From: Ariolimax columbianus
Taxonomy: Eukaryota; Mollusca; Gastropoda; Stylommatophora; Arionidae
DNA length: 64,000 nucleotides
Assembly: GCA_036924085.1 (NCBI GenBank)
Contig: JAVGWX010000003.1
Span: forward strand, 115,044,764 to 115,108,763
Reading direction: 5' to 3'
Below the pieces are notes generated by a model. The model had not been told where the DNA came from, made no database searches, and was given only the letters and a program-made list of their open reading frames with translations. The number at the start of each line of letters is the position of its first letter. Position 1 is the stretch's first letter. Both the position numbers and the translations under genes were made by a program. Positions 56,085-64,000 of this stretch are shown here, piece by piece.

Positions 56085-56335
56085 TTGCACTATTTTCTGT
56101 ATTCTCACGCAGGTTTTTGATGGCACTATTTTCTGCATTCTCACGCAGGTTTTTGATGGCACTATTTTCTGTATTCTCACGCAGGTTTTTGATGGCATTA
56201 TTTTCTGTATTCTCACGCAGGTTTTTGATGGCATTATTTTCTGCATTCTCACGCAGGTTTTTGATGGCACTATTTTCTGTATTCTCACGCAGGTTTTTGA
56301 TGACACTATTTTCTCTATTCCCAAGCAGGTTTTTG
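56085..56335. repeat. 36-bp array within LINE coding sequence, seven units
   Basis: Units CACTATTTTCTGTATTCTCA plus CGCAGGTTTTTGATGG. On the minus strand each is twelve codons (IKNLREN-T/A-ENSA). It occupies the linker between RT thumb and RNase H, where the 63-kb relative appears to hold a single GAGAATGCAGA unit. Confidence 0.92.
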
Positions 56336-56660
56336 ATGAGTCCGTGGTAATCTGTATTTCTATTGCCAGTGTTGGCCCATTCTTCTCTCATGATCATTGT
56401 CTCGACTGAAGTCAGCTGTCCATTCGTTCTCTCTGCCTGTATCATCCATGGCATTCCTCTCTTGATTTATGTCCGCTTGATATCAAAAGTGTTGTTGTCC
56501 CTTGCCTGTTATAACTTACGTAACTTTTTGTTTGTGTCAATTTATGTCTACATATCACAGGCATAAGTCCTAGCTTGTACCTCATCTTCGAAATCTGGGT
56601 GTCTCTAGTGTAAAACGTAGCTAGTCGCATCCTTTCATTCTGGATGCGTTCCAACCTTTG

Positions 56661-57150
56661 ACATTGTGTTCTTGATCATGCGAGGATACACTATCTGCAA
56701 TGAACAACTGGCAGAAGTCTTGTTCTTTAGGTAACAACGATGGCTCGTAATTCCAACTGAAAGTTGGAAACAAATAACTGCTTTGACTTTAGGAGATAAT
56801 ATCATTCTCAACTTTCTAGTTACAGCTGAAGTGATGTAGATGATAATTATTATCGTCTTGTTTTGAGCAAACATGTCCTGGCCAAAAACTAATTGGTCGG
56901 TTAGTTGTCACGCAAATGGCTCTCTGAAGAGCATGTTTTTTGATGAGCAAGTGATGGATGGGTTGACGTCACTTTGCTGTGAGAGGGATGCTAAAACTCC
57001 AAGTTGGACTACTAAATTGGCAAATAACTTGAGAAACTGGTGAAAGTACTTGAGTTGGGGTAGTGACGAACAATCTTGATGAATCCCATGGATATTTAGA
57101 AACGATAACTCGCTTCCATCTGTATTGTTTTTGAAGTTACTTGTACTGAG
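56661..57150. other. unassigned sequence
   Basis: Nothing recognised; the LINE may extend into it beyond recognition. Confidence 0.4.
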
Positions 57151-57165
57151 TTTTCTTTGGCAGCT

Positions 57166-57533
57166 TGGCTTGGCTTAGCTTGGCTTCGTTCATTCTCAAT
57201 CTCCCGCTACCAAACCCTGAAAGTGTTTAAGTAGCAGAATGTAGTCCTTTAAACGGAATGCGTTGTGTCGTAGTTTACAGCTTGACTGCAAAATTTGCAC
57301 CTTTCGGTCCAACACATCCGACTTCAGCAACCATTTTTTGAGTACCGGGTTAGCATTCCCTCTTCGATTCCTCCTCCTTAGCCAGTCTGCTCTGTTGCAG
57401 CCTGTTATCCTGAATCACCGCGTGGAGATGTAGAAGGGTCTTGGCAGCTCTGGTTCGCTGGTCCTGATGGTAGCAGTCAGCTATGGGTCGCTGACCGCTG
57501 CAGCTCATGCGCTGCTCAGCATCTTGATCCCTC
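57166..57533 (-). mobile_element. SINE-B copy, (AAGCC)n tail
   Basis: Full-length with a four-unit GGCTT-type tail on the plus strand. TCTTTGGCAGCT (57154-57165) and TCTTTGGGAGCT (57534-57545) form a 12-bp target duplication with one mismatch. Confidence 0.9.
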
Positions 57534-57545
57534 TCTTTGGGAGCT

Positions 57546-59000
57546 GATTTGCAGTGCCCTTTTCTTACATTTCGGGGCGCACTGAAGAACGTGAATCTGG
57601 GTCCTTATCCATGTACTACAATCCAATGCTGCTCAGCACCGTTTTGGCCAGGATGCTGTAATACATCGTTTTTCATGGGGAAGGCGCAGACGTCAGAGTT
57701 TTGCTAGAATGTTCACTTGACCCGAGCTTTGCCCTGACACTTATCTTAATCCTTTTGATTATTTGGCTATTATTATTTGTGTTATCCTCTGTCGAGGTGA
57801 AAGACACGTTGATCGTACCAAGATTTCATATGTGTTCTATAAAGTATGACGTTTTACATATTGACGTTAGTATTCGCTTTTGAAACTGTGCACTAGTAAA
57901 CATTTTCGTAAGGGAAACTAATTGCTCATCTAAGGAATATTCGTCTACGTTATGTGAACAAATTATTAGAAAAAGATGTGCTAGGATAAAACTATATAGA
58001 ACGACAATAGAGAAGACATTTACATTAGCTGGACTGAAAAATATTTAGGGTAACTCACTAGTCAGTCCAAGATTTCACCAGTCAGTCTGGTCGGACTACA
58101 GTCATGCAATTTATGTTAAACTTAAACTAGGCACTCATTAACTTTTATTTCTATGAAACATTGTGTACCAAACCAAAATATATTGTATTACTTACACAGT
58201 TTTATTTCTTCTTAAGAAAAAATGTACTGCTGCCAGAGATATGCGTTCGTGTCCTTGAACATGCTTGGTAGTTGTTGCACTGAAGTACCATTTATCGATG
58301 GTCTTAGTAGGTTAACATTGTGGTAGTGGATGTCCATTCAGAATGACCATCATAACCTAGCTTATGTACAATCTATTAGAATTATAATATCGTTAATAAT
58401 CGTGCCAGAGTCGTTATATAAGTTGTAACGATTAAAAACTCATTTTTTTACTCAAACAAAACTTCTTACTCGTTACAGATGAGCAGATTTTTTCAAGCAC
58501 AGTAAATTAGTTTAATATAGCATTAAAAAACATGATGTCTTACGTGGTACCTTAGATACGGAAAGTGAGTAAGTATTAGATAACGTCGATATGAGAACTG
58601 ATAAAACCAGTGCTAGCTACATGAAGCTGTGGAGAAACGTCAATGTATGCGCTTCCCGGCACCCCATTTCATGAAGAAAATAGCCTGACTGAGCACTATC
58701 GACCGATGTGAGATCTTACTTTTTAATCAGATTTTCGTTTCCATTTCCGCCACAATGACGATGTTGTCATTAATCATGGCTTCTCGAAGCTGTAGTCACA
58801 ACAGCGGCACTTTGCGTCTCCTCCAATCAAGTGCCGCGTTGATAAACACCCTTCACTATTAGTGAGCATCACTGGGACACTGGTTTTCAGTTGAAAGTTG
58901 ACCGAATTTCGACCAAGCAGTCAAACCTTCCAACAACAGAACTGACATTGAGACATGGTTACAGTATTTATACCGACAAATAGTGTTGTTTACGATCTTG
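57546..59000. other. unassigned sequence
   Basis: The longest stretch (about 1.45 kb) without any recognisable repeat or gene; a 60-residue hydrophobic frame at 57701-57883 is unassigned. Confidence 0.45.
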
Positions 59001-59350
59001 GCTACTATTTTGGTATATTTTCTTGTCTGGTTTAGTTTCTTTAGTGGGTTTATTTTTTAATTGGTTTATTTTCCGAACAGGTTTATTTTCATGTTAGTTT
59101 ATTTGTTATTTGATTTATTGACTGATTTGACTTACATGCTTGTTTGGTTTATTTACCTCTTTTGTTTATTAAAGTTATTTACTAACTAGGTTTATTTTCT
59201 GACCATGTTCTTGGCTTATTATACTTTTTCGGTATATATATACTTATTTGGTTTATTTATCTATAAGGTTAATTCCGTGGTTTATTCATTAAAGTGGTTT
59301 ATTTTCTCATGCAATTCATTATAACATTTTGTGTGTTTGGGTTTTTACGT
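59001..59350. repeat. degenerate GGTTTATTTT minisatellite, left block
   Basis: GGTTTATTTTCTGAC-like units at irregular 15-30 bp spacing. The same sequence type resumes at 59965-60340, so the CR1 copy sits inside it. Confidence 0.75.
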
Positions 59351-59355
59351 ATATC

Positions 59356-59962
59356 TCAGAAATAGTCAGCATCGGTTTACTAGAGGAAGATCGTACTTAA
59401 CAAATCTATTGTAGTTTATGGAGGAAGTTATTAAAATGATAGATAAGGGGGAACCAGTGAACGTTATTTATCTAGATTTTGCAAAGGCTTTTGATATAGT
59501 ACCTCATTGACGATTATTTAAAAAGTTAAAATTACATGTAATAGGGGGGGGGGGGGGTGAAGGTTTACTGAATTGGTTAACTGGAAGAAGGCAGAGAGAT
59601 GGTAATAAGGAGTACTCTGAGTGGTGTGAAGTAAAAAGTGGAGTGCCACAGGGCTCGGTTTTGGGACCGATATTGCTCTTGATAAAATAAATACAACCAC
59701 CAACGAGAACAAGAGAGCACAGATACAAATTAACTAAAGAAAGGTCATGATTGGATATTAGGAAACAATTTTTTTAGTCAGAAATTGGTGAATGATTGGA
59801 ATGCATTACTCCATGATGTGGTGGGTGCAGAGACAGTTAATGCATTTAAGAAAAGATTGGATGTGCATAGTTTTTAGAGCAAGGTAATGCAGATGTGACT
59901 GGTTGTCTACAGACTCTGATGAGTCGTCTAAACCAGTCTAAAAACATTAAGTTAAGTTAAGT
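59356..59962 (+). pseudogene. CR1-like LINE, internally deleted, TTAAG tail
   Basis: Plus strand: [31 protein letters not shown] (RT motif A with catalytic Asp), a stop where a Cys/Arg codon would be, a G14 run that shifts frame, LLNWLTGRRQR, and VKSGVPQGSVLGP (RT motif B). A deletion at about 59680-59735 then joins to SQKLVNDWNALLHDVVGAET and VNAFKKRLDVHSF-stop, the CR1 C-terminus. The 3' end has TTAAGTTAAGTTAAG. The FADD box is lost in the deletion. Same family as 10690-11480. Confidence 0.85.
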
Positions 59963-59964
59963 AT

Positions 59965-60340
59965 TTGCGGTTGTGTTTTATTTACTGTTTGAGTCAATCA
60001 TTTTTTTGGGTTATTTTCATAATGTGTTTATTTATTTATTTGGTCAACTTCCAAAACATTGTAATGTTCTTATTTGGTATTATCTCCTTGGTTTATTTAA
60101 TTATTTGGTTTATTTTCTTTTTTAGTGTATTTTATTATAGGGTTGATTTACTAATCTGGTTTATTTACTTTTTTGGTGTATTTTCGTATTGGACTGATTT
60201 AAAAATCCGTTTTATTTACTGTTTTTATTATTTATTTGTTAAAATGTATTTATTTAAACGAACCTGGGAGTTTCCTTTTGTTTTCCTACTGTTAGGTACA
60301 TACCATTTTTTTTATTACACTAGTGTATATATATCATTAA
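59965..60340. repeat. degenerate GGTTTATTTT minisatellite, right block
   Basis: Continuation of the 59001-59350 repeat type after the CR1 insertion. The 129-residue Phe-rich frame is an artefact. Confidence 0.72.
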
Positions 60341-60944
60341 CAAGAGTTCATTAAAAGGCCTGGATTCTTGAGCATGTGCAGCGCCTAAAGTGTATTCCTA
60401 GAAAGGGCTAAAGCTCTAAGCTAGCACTTGTGCAAAGCAGACACCTGTCGAAGCAGCTGTGGTTAGTATGTTGCAAAGAGCAGGATATACACTTTGTATC
60501 TTTCACTGTCGCCCTTAAACCTCCTCTACTCCCTTCCCATGATGGTCCACTAAAAACAACAACCGGATGGAGGAGAATAAACGCTTTCAGTGTCGTTCAC
60601 ATGACACGAGCGCCTCCATTGGTGCCCAATTAGGATGTGCGTTCGGTGTTATAATCGAGGGGTCTAATGTCAAGATAGCAAGTCACTTCCCGTGCCAGAG
60701 GCTAGGTCACGGAAATGAAAACAATTGCTTAACAGCATAAACGAATGGGTACGATTGGCATTAACTTTCTTGTTCTTCTCTCTATTTCATGTGTATCAAC
60801 TTAGAAATGAATTGAAAGCACTTGGAATGTCAGGGATAAATGGTGTCGTACGACATTTTACCCATTGCTGGGATAGTCGAGGGGTTTTAAAAGATGAAAA
60901 CTACAAGCCGCTGTCACTACGTCGTGTGCTGGCTATGTTTGTTT
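60341..60944. other. unassigned sequence
   Basis: Nothing recognised; short open frames only. Confidence 0.4.
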
Positions 60945-61065
60945 ATTTCACCCCCAACAGAAAAACAACATATGCCATACCGGGGATTTGAGCCGCTGCC
61001 CTCCGTGTCAGCAAGCAGGCCTCGAAACCATTCGGCTACGCGCTCCTCCACGCGCTCTTATACGG
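60945..61065 (-). mobile_element. tRNA-like SINE head
   Basis: Minus strand GTAGCCGAATGGTTTCGAGG (A box) and GCGGCTCAAATCCCCGG (B box) at tRNA spacing, similar to a Ser/Leu-type tRNA without a foldable variable arm that I can confirm. Probably a SINE head. Confidence 0.6.
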
Positions 61066-61402
61066 GTATAATGAAACAAAAAAAGAAAGAAAGTAGCCTG
61101 TCCTTTGGAGAATGTCGCTTCTTACAACCGTAAACATATTTGGCTGTTATAAGTTTCTTGGCAGGTTTGCAGTATGATAGGTTGTCATTACGTTCCGTTC
61201 GTGGAGGAGCGATCACACCGAGATAAAACCGCGACTCTGACAAACTGGACACTGCGGAAATCAACTGCTGCGTTGGGAGTGTAAAACTATGCGTATATTT
61301 AATCCATTTTTCGGTGGAAGATCTTTTGGTTTGCTCGGAATTGTGTTTTATCCATTGTCATGATATTCAGAGCTGCTCATGAGTTCTCGCATGAATGTAG
61401 AC

Positions 61403-61658
61403 TTTTTTTTTTTTTTTTTTCGTTCGCCTTATTTCTCTCTAATCCACTAGGCGGTCTGCGTTGCACTGTGGATTTTATTTTGCGCCTGTCGGCCCAGTGC
61501 ATCTGACTTCAGCATGCATTTTATGTAAGGGTCTGCTTCCTCCTGCATTTTCTAAGGGTTTGCTTCCCCGGGGTAACGGCCGGTGCTGTGATGGGGATCG
61601 AACCCAGCACCTTCGGGTTGTGAGCCGTGCAACTTAACCACTAGGCCACGCCGTCCCC
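61403..61658 (-). mobile_element. SINE-A copy 3, well preserved
   Basis: Minus strand: A box TGGCCTAGTGGTTAAG, B box GGTTCGATCCC, body with TGCTGAAGTCAGATGC core, and a tail of 18 A (T18 at 61403-61420). Flanks TGTAGAC and TGTTGAC suggest a short, mutated target duplication. It matches copy 1 closely over its whole length. Confidence 0.88.
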
Positions 61659-61965
61659 TGTTGACTATTTGAAAATAATAAACACTTTCTGATATAACCA
61701 ACAACAGGTTTTAATCTGAATGCGGTCTTCCTTCGTTGAAAATAGGGATAGAAAAACATTGCAGACTAAAACAAACTGTCTCTTTGTAATAGAGTGTAAT
61801 GACAAAGTGCAGTTCTGTTTTGAGATTTTGCAATATTATATTTTTACCACGTGTTGTTAATACGCATATAGCGTGCTTTTAAATCACGTCTATTTTGCTA
61901 CGTACTCAACACACATAGACACACATACATACACACACGTACATACACACAAACACGCGCCACAC
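61659..61965. other. unassigned; ends in a (CA)n-like tract
   Basis: ACACATACATACACACACGT low-complexity sequence near 61910-61970 borders element C. Confidence 0.45.
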
Positions 61966-62540
61966 ACATATATATAACGCGAATGGTCCGCCGGGGTCTT
62001 TGTGTCTGACAACCATAAGAACAGCACCACTATCCCACAGAGAGCATGTCGTAAGAGGCGATTACCTGTGTGACATGGCATAACACCGGCCATGGTTAGG
62101 TGGTTTGTTTAGAGCAGCGTAGATGGTGCCTAACAAATTTGGATCTACTTTGCTCTAGTGTTTGAGTTTATTAAATTGGCTTCACACATCGGTTAACCAC
62201 CCTACGCAGTACTTGTCCCAGCTCATCGGTTAACCACCCTACGCGGTACTTGTCCCAGCACATCAGTTAACCACCCTTCGCGGTACTTGTCCCAGCAAAT
62301 CGGTTAACCACCCTACGTGGTACTTGTCCCAGCTCATCGGTTAACCACCCTACGTGGTACTTGTCCCAGCACATCAGTTAACCACCCTTCCCGGTACTTG
62401 TCCCAGCGAACGGATAATAAGCTGCTCGAGCCTAGCCCACTGAGCAGGAGATCCTACTCCCTGCCACACCCAGCTCACGCAAGAGCTGCGACCTGCACAT
62501 GGGCATGTACCTCTGCAGAAGTACACTTCCACTAAGATTA
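61966..62540 (-). mobile_element. element C, copy without LINE, with internal 37-bp array
   Basis: Inverted relative to the 27-kb copy and matching it block by block. It contains the uninterrupted LINE target ACAGAGAGCA at 62037-62046. The TATATATA-rich end near 61970 corresponds to the CGCATATATGAC end at 30865. The GGTTAATCGATGTG segment that is single in the 27-kb copy is present here as six 37-bp units. Confidence 0.82.
62182..62405. repeat. 37-bp array, two 111-bp higher-order blocks
   Basis: Six units CATCGGTTAACCACCCTACG plus CGGTACTTGTCCCAGCA. Unit variants come in the order t, a, a-type endings twice, with the third unit of each block carrying CATCAG and CCCTTC, so the array grew by duplicating a trimer. 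Confidence 0.9.
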
Positions 62541-62834
62541 TGACCATATATAAATATATTTCAATGTGTGCATTGCTGCTCCATCGATTGCAGTGTCGTC
62601 ATAGAAAAGGTTGTTGATCAACTTCAAAATGTCACCTCTATCTACTGCCAATGTCCCCACTTTGTTTGCTCTGAGGGCAGGACGTTCATTTCTTTTATAA
62701 CCCCAAACCCCAGCATGGCCAGGACAATAGACCTACACAAGTTCCCGAAGGCTTGAGGCATCAATCTCTGCTATCCACGCATGGTACAGTCGGTCCGTCT
62801 GCACCCAGTGGAGCAAGAGTTGTGAGTCTTCTTC
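62541..62834. other. unassigned sequence
   Basis: Nothing recognised. Confidence 0.4.
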
Positions 62835-63100
62835 TGCGCCCGTCATGAAAAGAACGTTTGTGACGCATTGATATAGTTTACAACGAGACTGCAGTATCTG
62901 CGTCTTTAGGCCAGACACTTCCAATTTCAGCACGGCTTCTTTGGAACAAAGTTTGTTTTCCCTCTTCGATCCCTAATTTCTTAACCGAGCTGCATGGCTG
63001 CAACCCGTTTCCAGGGCCGACACTTTGAGATGGAATTGGGTCTTTATCAGTTATGAGTCACGGACATCTATGGCTGCTGTCAGCTCATTCATGACTGTAT
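62835..63100 (-). mobile_element. SINE-B-like element, old subfamily
   Basis: GAAAAGAACGTTTGTGACGC, TTCAGCACGGCTTC and CAGCTCATTCATGACTG match the 49297 copy in order. Confidence 0.65.
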
Positions 63101-63109
63101 CTCCGATCC

Positions 63110-63430
63110 CAAGCTGGGAGCCAGAGACGATTACTGCCCTCATTAGATATGATCGATATAAGCACCTCATAACCGAATCACTGGCTCGATCTCCATTATG
63201 ATACTGGAGGTTGTTGCCAAGAATGCACCGTTAGTCTCAACAACTACCATGTCTCTCACTCTAGCAGAGAATCCCCAACTAGCCTTTGTACAGCGAAGAA
63301 CAGATCCTTCAGTATACATGACAACATCAGAGTGCTGGTAATTTTCACTTATTAATTGTTTAATCTCGAGTAACACTTATCCCTTGCACAAATCTCTGCA
63401 TTCTCTCCTCAGAGTGATAATGATCCGGTG
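63110..63430 (-). pseudogene. LINE RNase H N-terminal remnant
   Basis: Minus frame LLEIKQLISENYQHSDVVMY, TEGSVLRCTKASWGFSARV and TTSSIIMEIEPVI corresponds to the start of an RNase H domain (Y-T-D-G-S-V with Asp replaced by Glu here; then the W-G-F strand; then the E of the M-E-x-E helix). It matches the pieces at 55560-55750 and 56040-56080. The Asp-to-Glu change and loss of the rest indicate a dead copy. Confidence 0.68.
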
Positions 63431-63489
63431 ATATTTTTTCGTTTTATCTCAACTGGGAGTCCATTCTTCACCCTTGAGTAAACTGTCTA

Positions 63490-63722
63490 CTCTGGCCACC
63501 TGATCAACCGTTCTCTAGAACAGTTGAAGAGCTCGTTGACATTTGCTTTGTGCCACCTGATCAACCGTTCTCTCGAACAGTTGAATAGCTCGTTGACATT
63601 TGCTTTGTGCCACCTGATCAACCGTTCTCTCGAACAGATGAAGAGCTCGTTGACATTTGCTTTGTGCCACCTGATCAACCGTTCTCTCGAACAGTTGAAC
63701 AGCTCGTTGACATTTGCTTTGT
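63490..63722. repeat. 57-bp minisatellite, four units
   Basis: Units CACCTGATCAACCGTTCTCT plus CGAACAGTTGAAGAGCTCGTTGACATTTGCTTTGTGC. As 57 is divisible by three both strands stay open. It directly follows the GYAPNE endonuclease-like codons, so it may be seeded from LINE coding sequence, but I cannot show an unamplified counterpart. Confidence 0.9.
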
Positions 63723-63723
63723 G

Positions 63724-64000
63724 CTACTCATTCGGTGCATAACCAATAACAATGTTGACTAACTTGCCGTTGACTTTGTGGACCAGCACCATAATGTGTT
63801 CCATGCCTTGGCCGTTCGAGTTCTGGACACAATACATCCCACTCTCACTCTGCCTCTGTTGGTAGTGAAACTCTGATGTAGAGAAGTATGTTGCCCTCAA
63901 GATCCATAACCTCTGCCAGTTTTTTTTCTTCATTTCTCTGAGAGCTAGGATTTCCAATTGTGATTTCTAATTTTCCTCAATGATCTCGTTCTCATTTTCG
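63724..64000 (-). pseudogene. RTE-like endonuclease fragment (tentative)
   Basis: Minus frame with SESGMYCVQNSNGQGMEHIM, then GKLVNIVIGYAPNE ending at the array. The I-x-x-A/G-Y-A-P string is characteristic of AP-type endonuclease domains of RTE-group elements. Upstream parts lie beyond the window edge. Confidence 0.48.

Larger units (their letters stand above)
55560..56660 (-). pseudogene. LINE RT-thumb to RNase H remnant, carrying an array and a SINE
   Basis: From 56660 on the minus strand: MERIQNERMRLATFYTRDTQ, ISKMRYKLGLMP and CRHKLTQTKSYV (RT thumb region of an RNase H-bearing LINE), then a 36-bp array (KNLRENTENSAI repeats), RKNDVVNQLI, and after a frameshift ANILESDAVIYT, the first strand of RNase H with catalytic-site context. 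At this point SINE-A is inserted, and the protein resumes at about 55750 with TNGS, then SSWGF, RVRGQAVAGRSGACRTITSS and MEMEAGT. A related RNase H piece is at 63110-63430. Inactive. Confidence 0.68.

Noticed and set aside
55825..56454. 209-residue protein with twelve-residue repeats
   Set aside because: It joins LINE linker codons, a 36-bp array and the SINE-A body, so it is a chance fusion of TE pieces.
61403..61658. tRNA gene on the minus strand
   Set aside because: A and B boxes are good, but the head continues into a SINE body with A tail and has sister copies, so it is a SINE and not a tRNA gene.

Overview
This is repeat-dominated, non-coding animal DNA. I find no intact host gene, no rRNA gene and no intact tRNA gene. 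Its content is fragments of non-LTR retrotransposons (LINEs), tRNA-derived and other short interspersed elements (SINEs), and an unusual density of minisatellite arrays with unit lengths of 20 to 75 bp. The LINE families (an I/Jockey-group element with endonuclease, reverse transcriptase and RNase H; RTE-like elements; a CR1-like element) and the SINE architecture suggest an invertebrate, most likely a mollusc and perhaps a gastropod. That is inference from family resemblance and is not proven by the sequence.

Layout. 0-5 kb: RTE-like RT remnant, a 28-bp array split by a tRNA-derived SINE (called SINE-A here), old SINE pieces and two minisatellites. 5.6-10.1 kb: a 4.5-kb purine-rich block with 62-bp and 28-bp arrays. 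10.2-13 kb: CR1-like LINE end carrying a second SINE family (SINE-B), then a clean 5'-truncated LINE copy. 13.2-20.1 kb: arrays surrounding an RTE-like RT pseudogene that itself contains two internal arrays. 20.1-24.6 kb: SINE heads and three arrays. 24.8-35.1 kb: three copies of the EN-RT-RNase H LINE group. One has a 16-bp target duplication. One is inserted in a dispersed repeat (element C). The third has two endonuclease segments amplified into satellites. 35-43 kb: low-complexity DNA, a short LINE copy, a 43-bp array and a pair of weak candidate exons. 43-52 kb: SINE-B copies between 26-, 40-, 57- and 34-bp arrays. 52-64 kb: decayed LINE pieces of at least four families, SINE-A/SINE-B copies, a second element C copy, and an RNase H fragment.

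How the parts relate. Four LINE copies and several SINE-B copies have recognisable target-site duplications, so boundaries can be placed to the base. The LINEs stop about 10 nt before a (GAA)n tail, and SINE-B copies end in a very similar ACGAACGAAG-(GAA)n tail, which suggests shared retrotransposition machinery. SINE-A and SINE-B share a central domain although their ends differ. The most notable feature is that several minisatellites are amplified pieces of transposable-element coding sequence: two endonuclease motifs of one LINE, two RT segments of an RTE-like element, an RT-RNase H linker, and a segment of element C. Unamplified versions of three of these seed segments are present in the same window, so the derivation can be read directly.

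Almost all long open frames here are produced by repeats (arrays with no stops, or units divisible by three) and are not annotated as genes.
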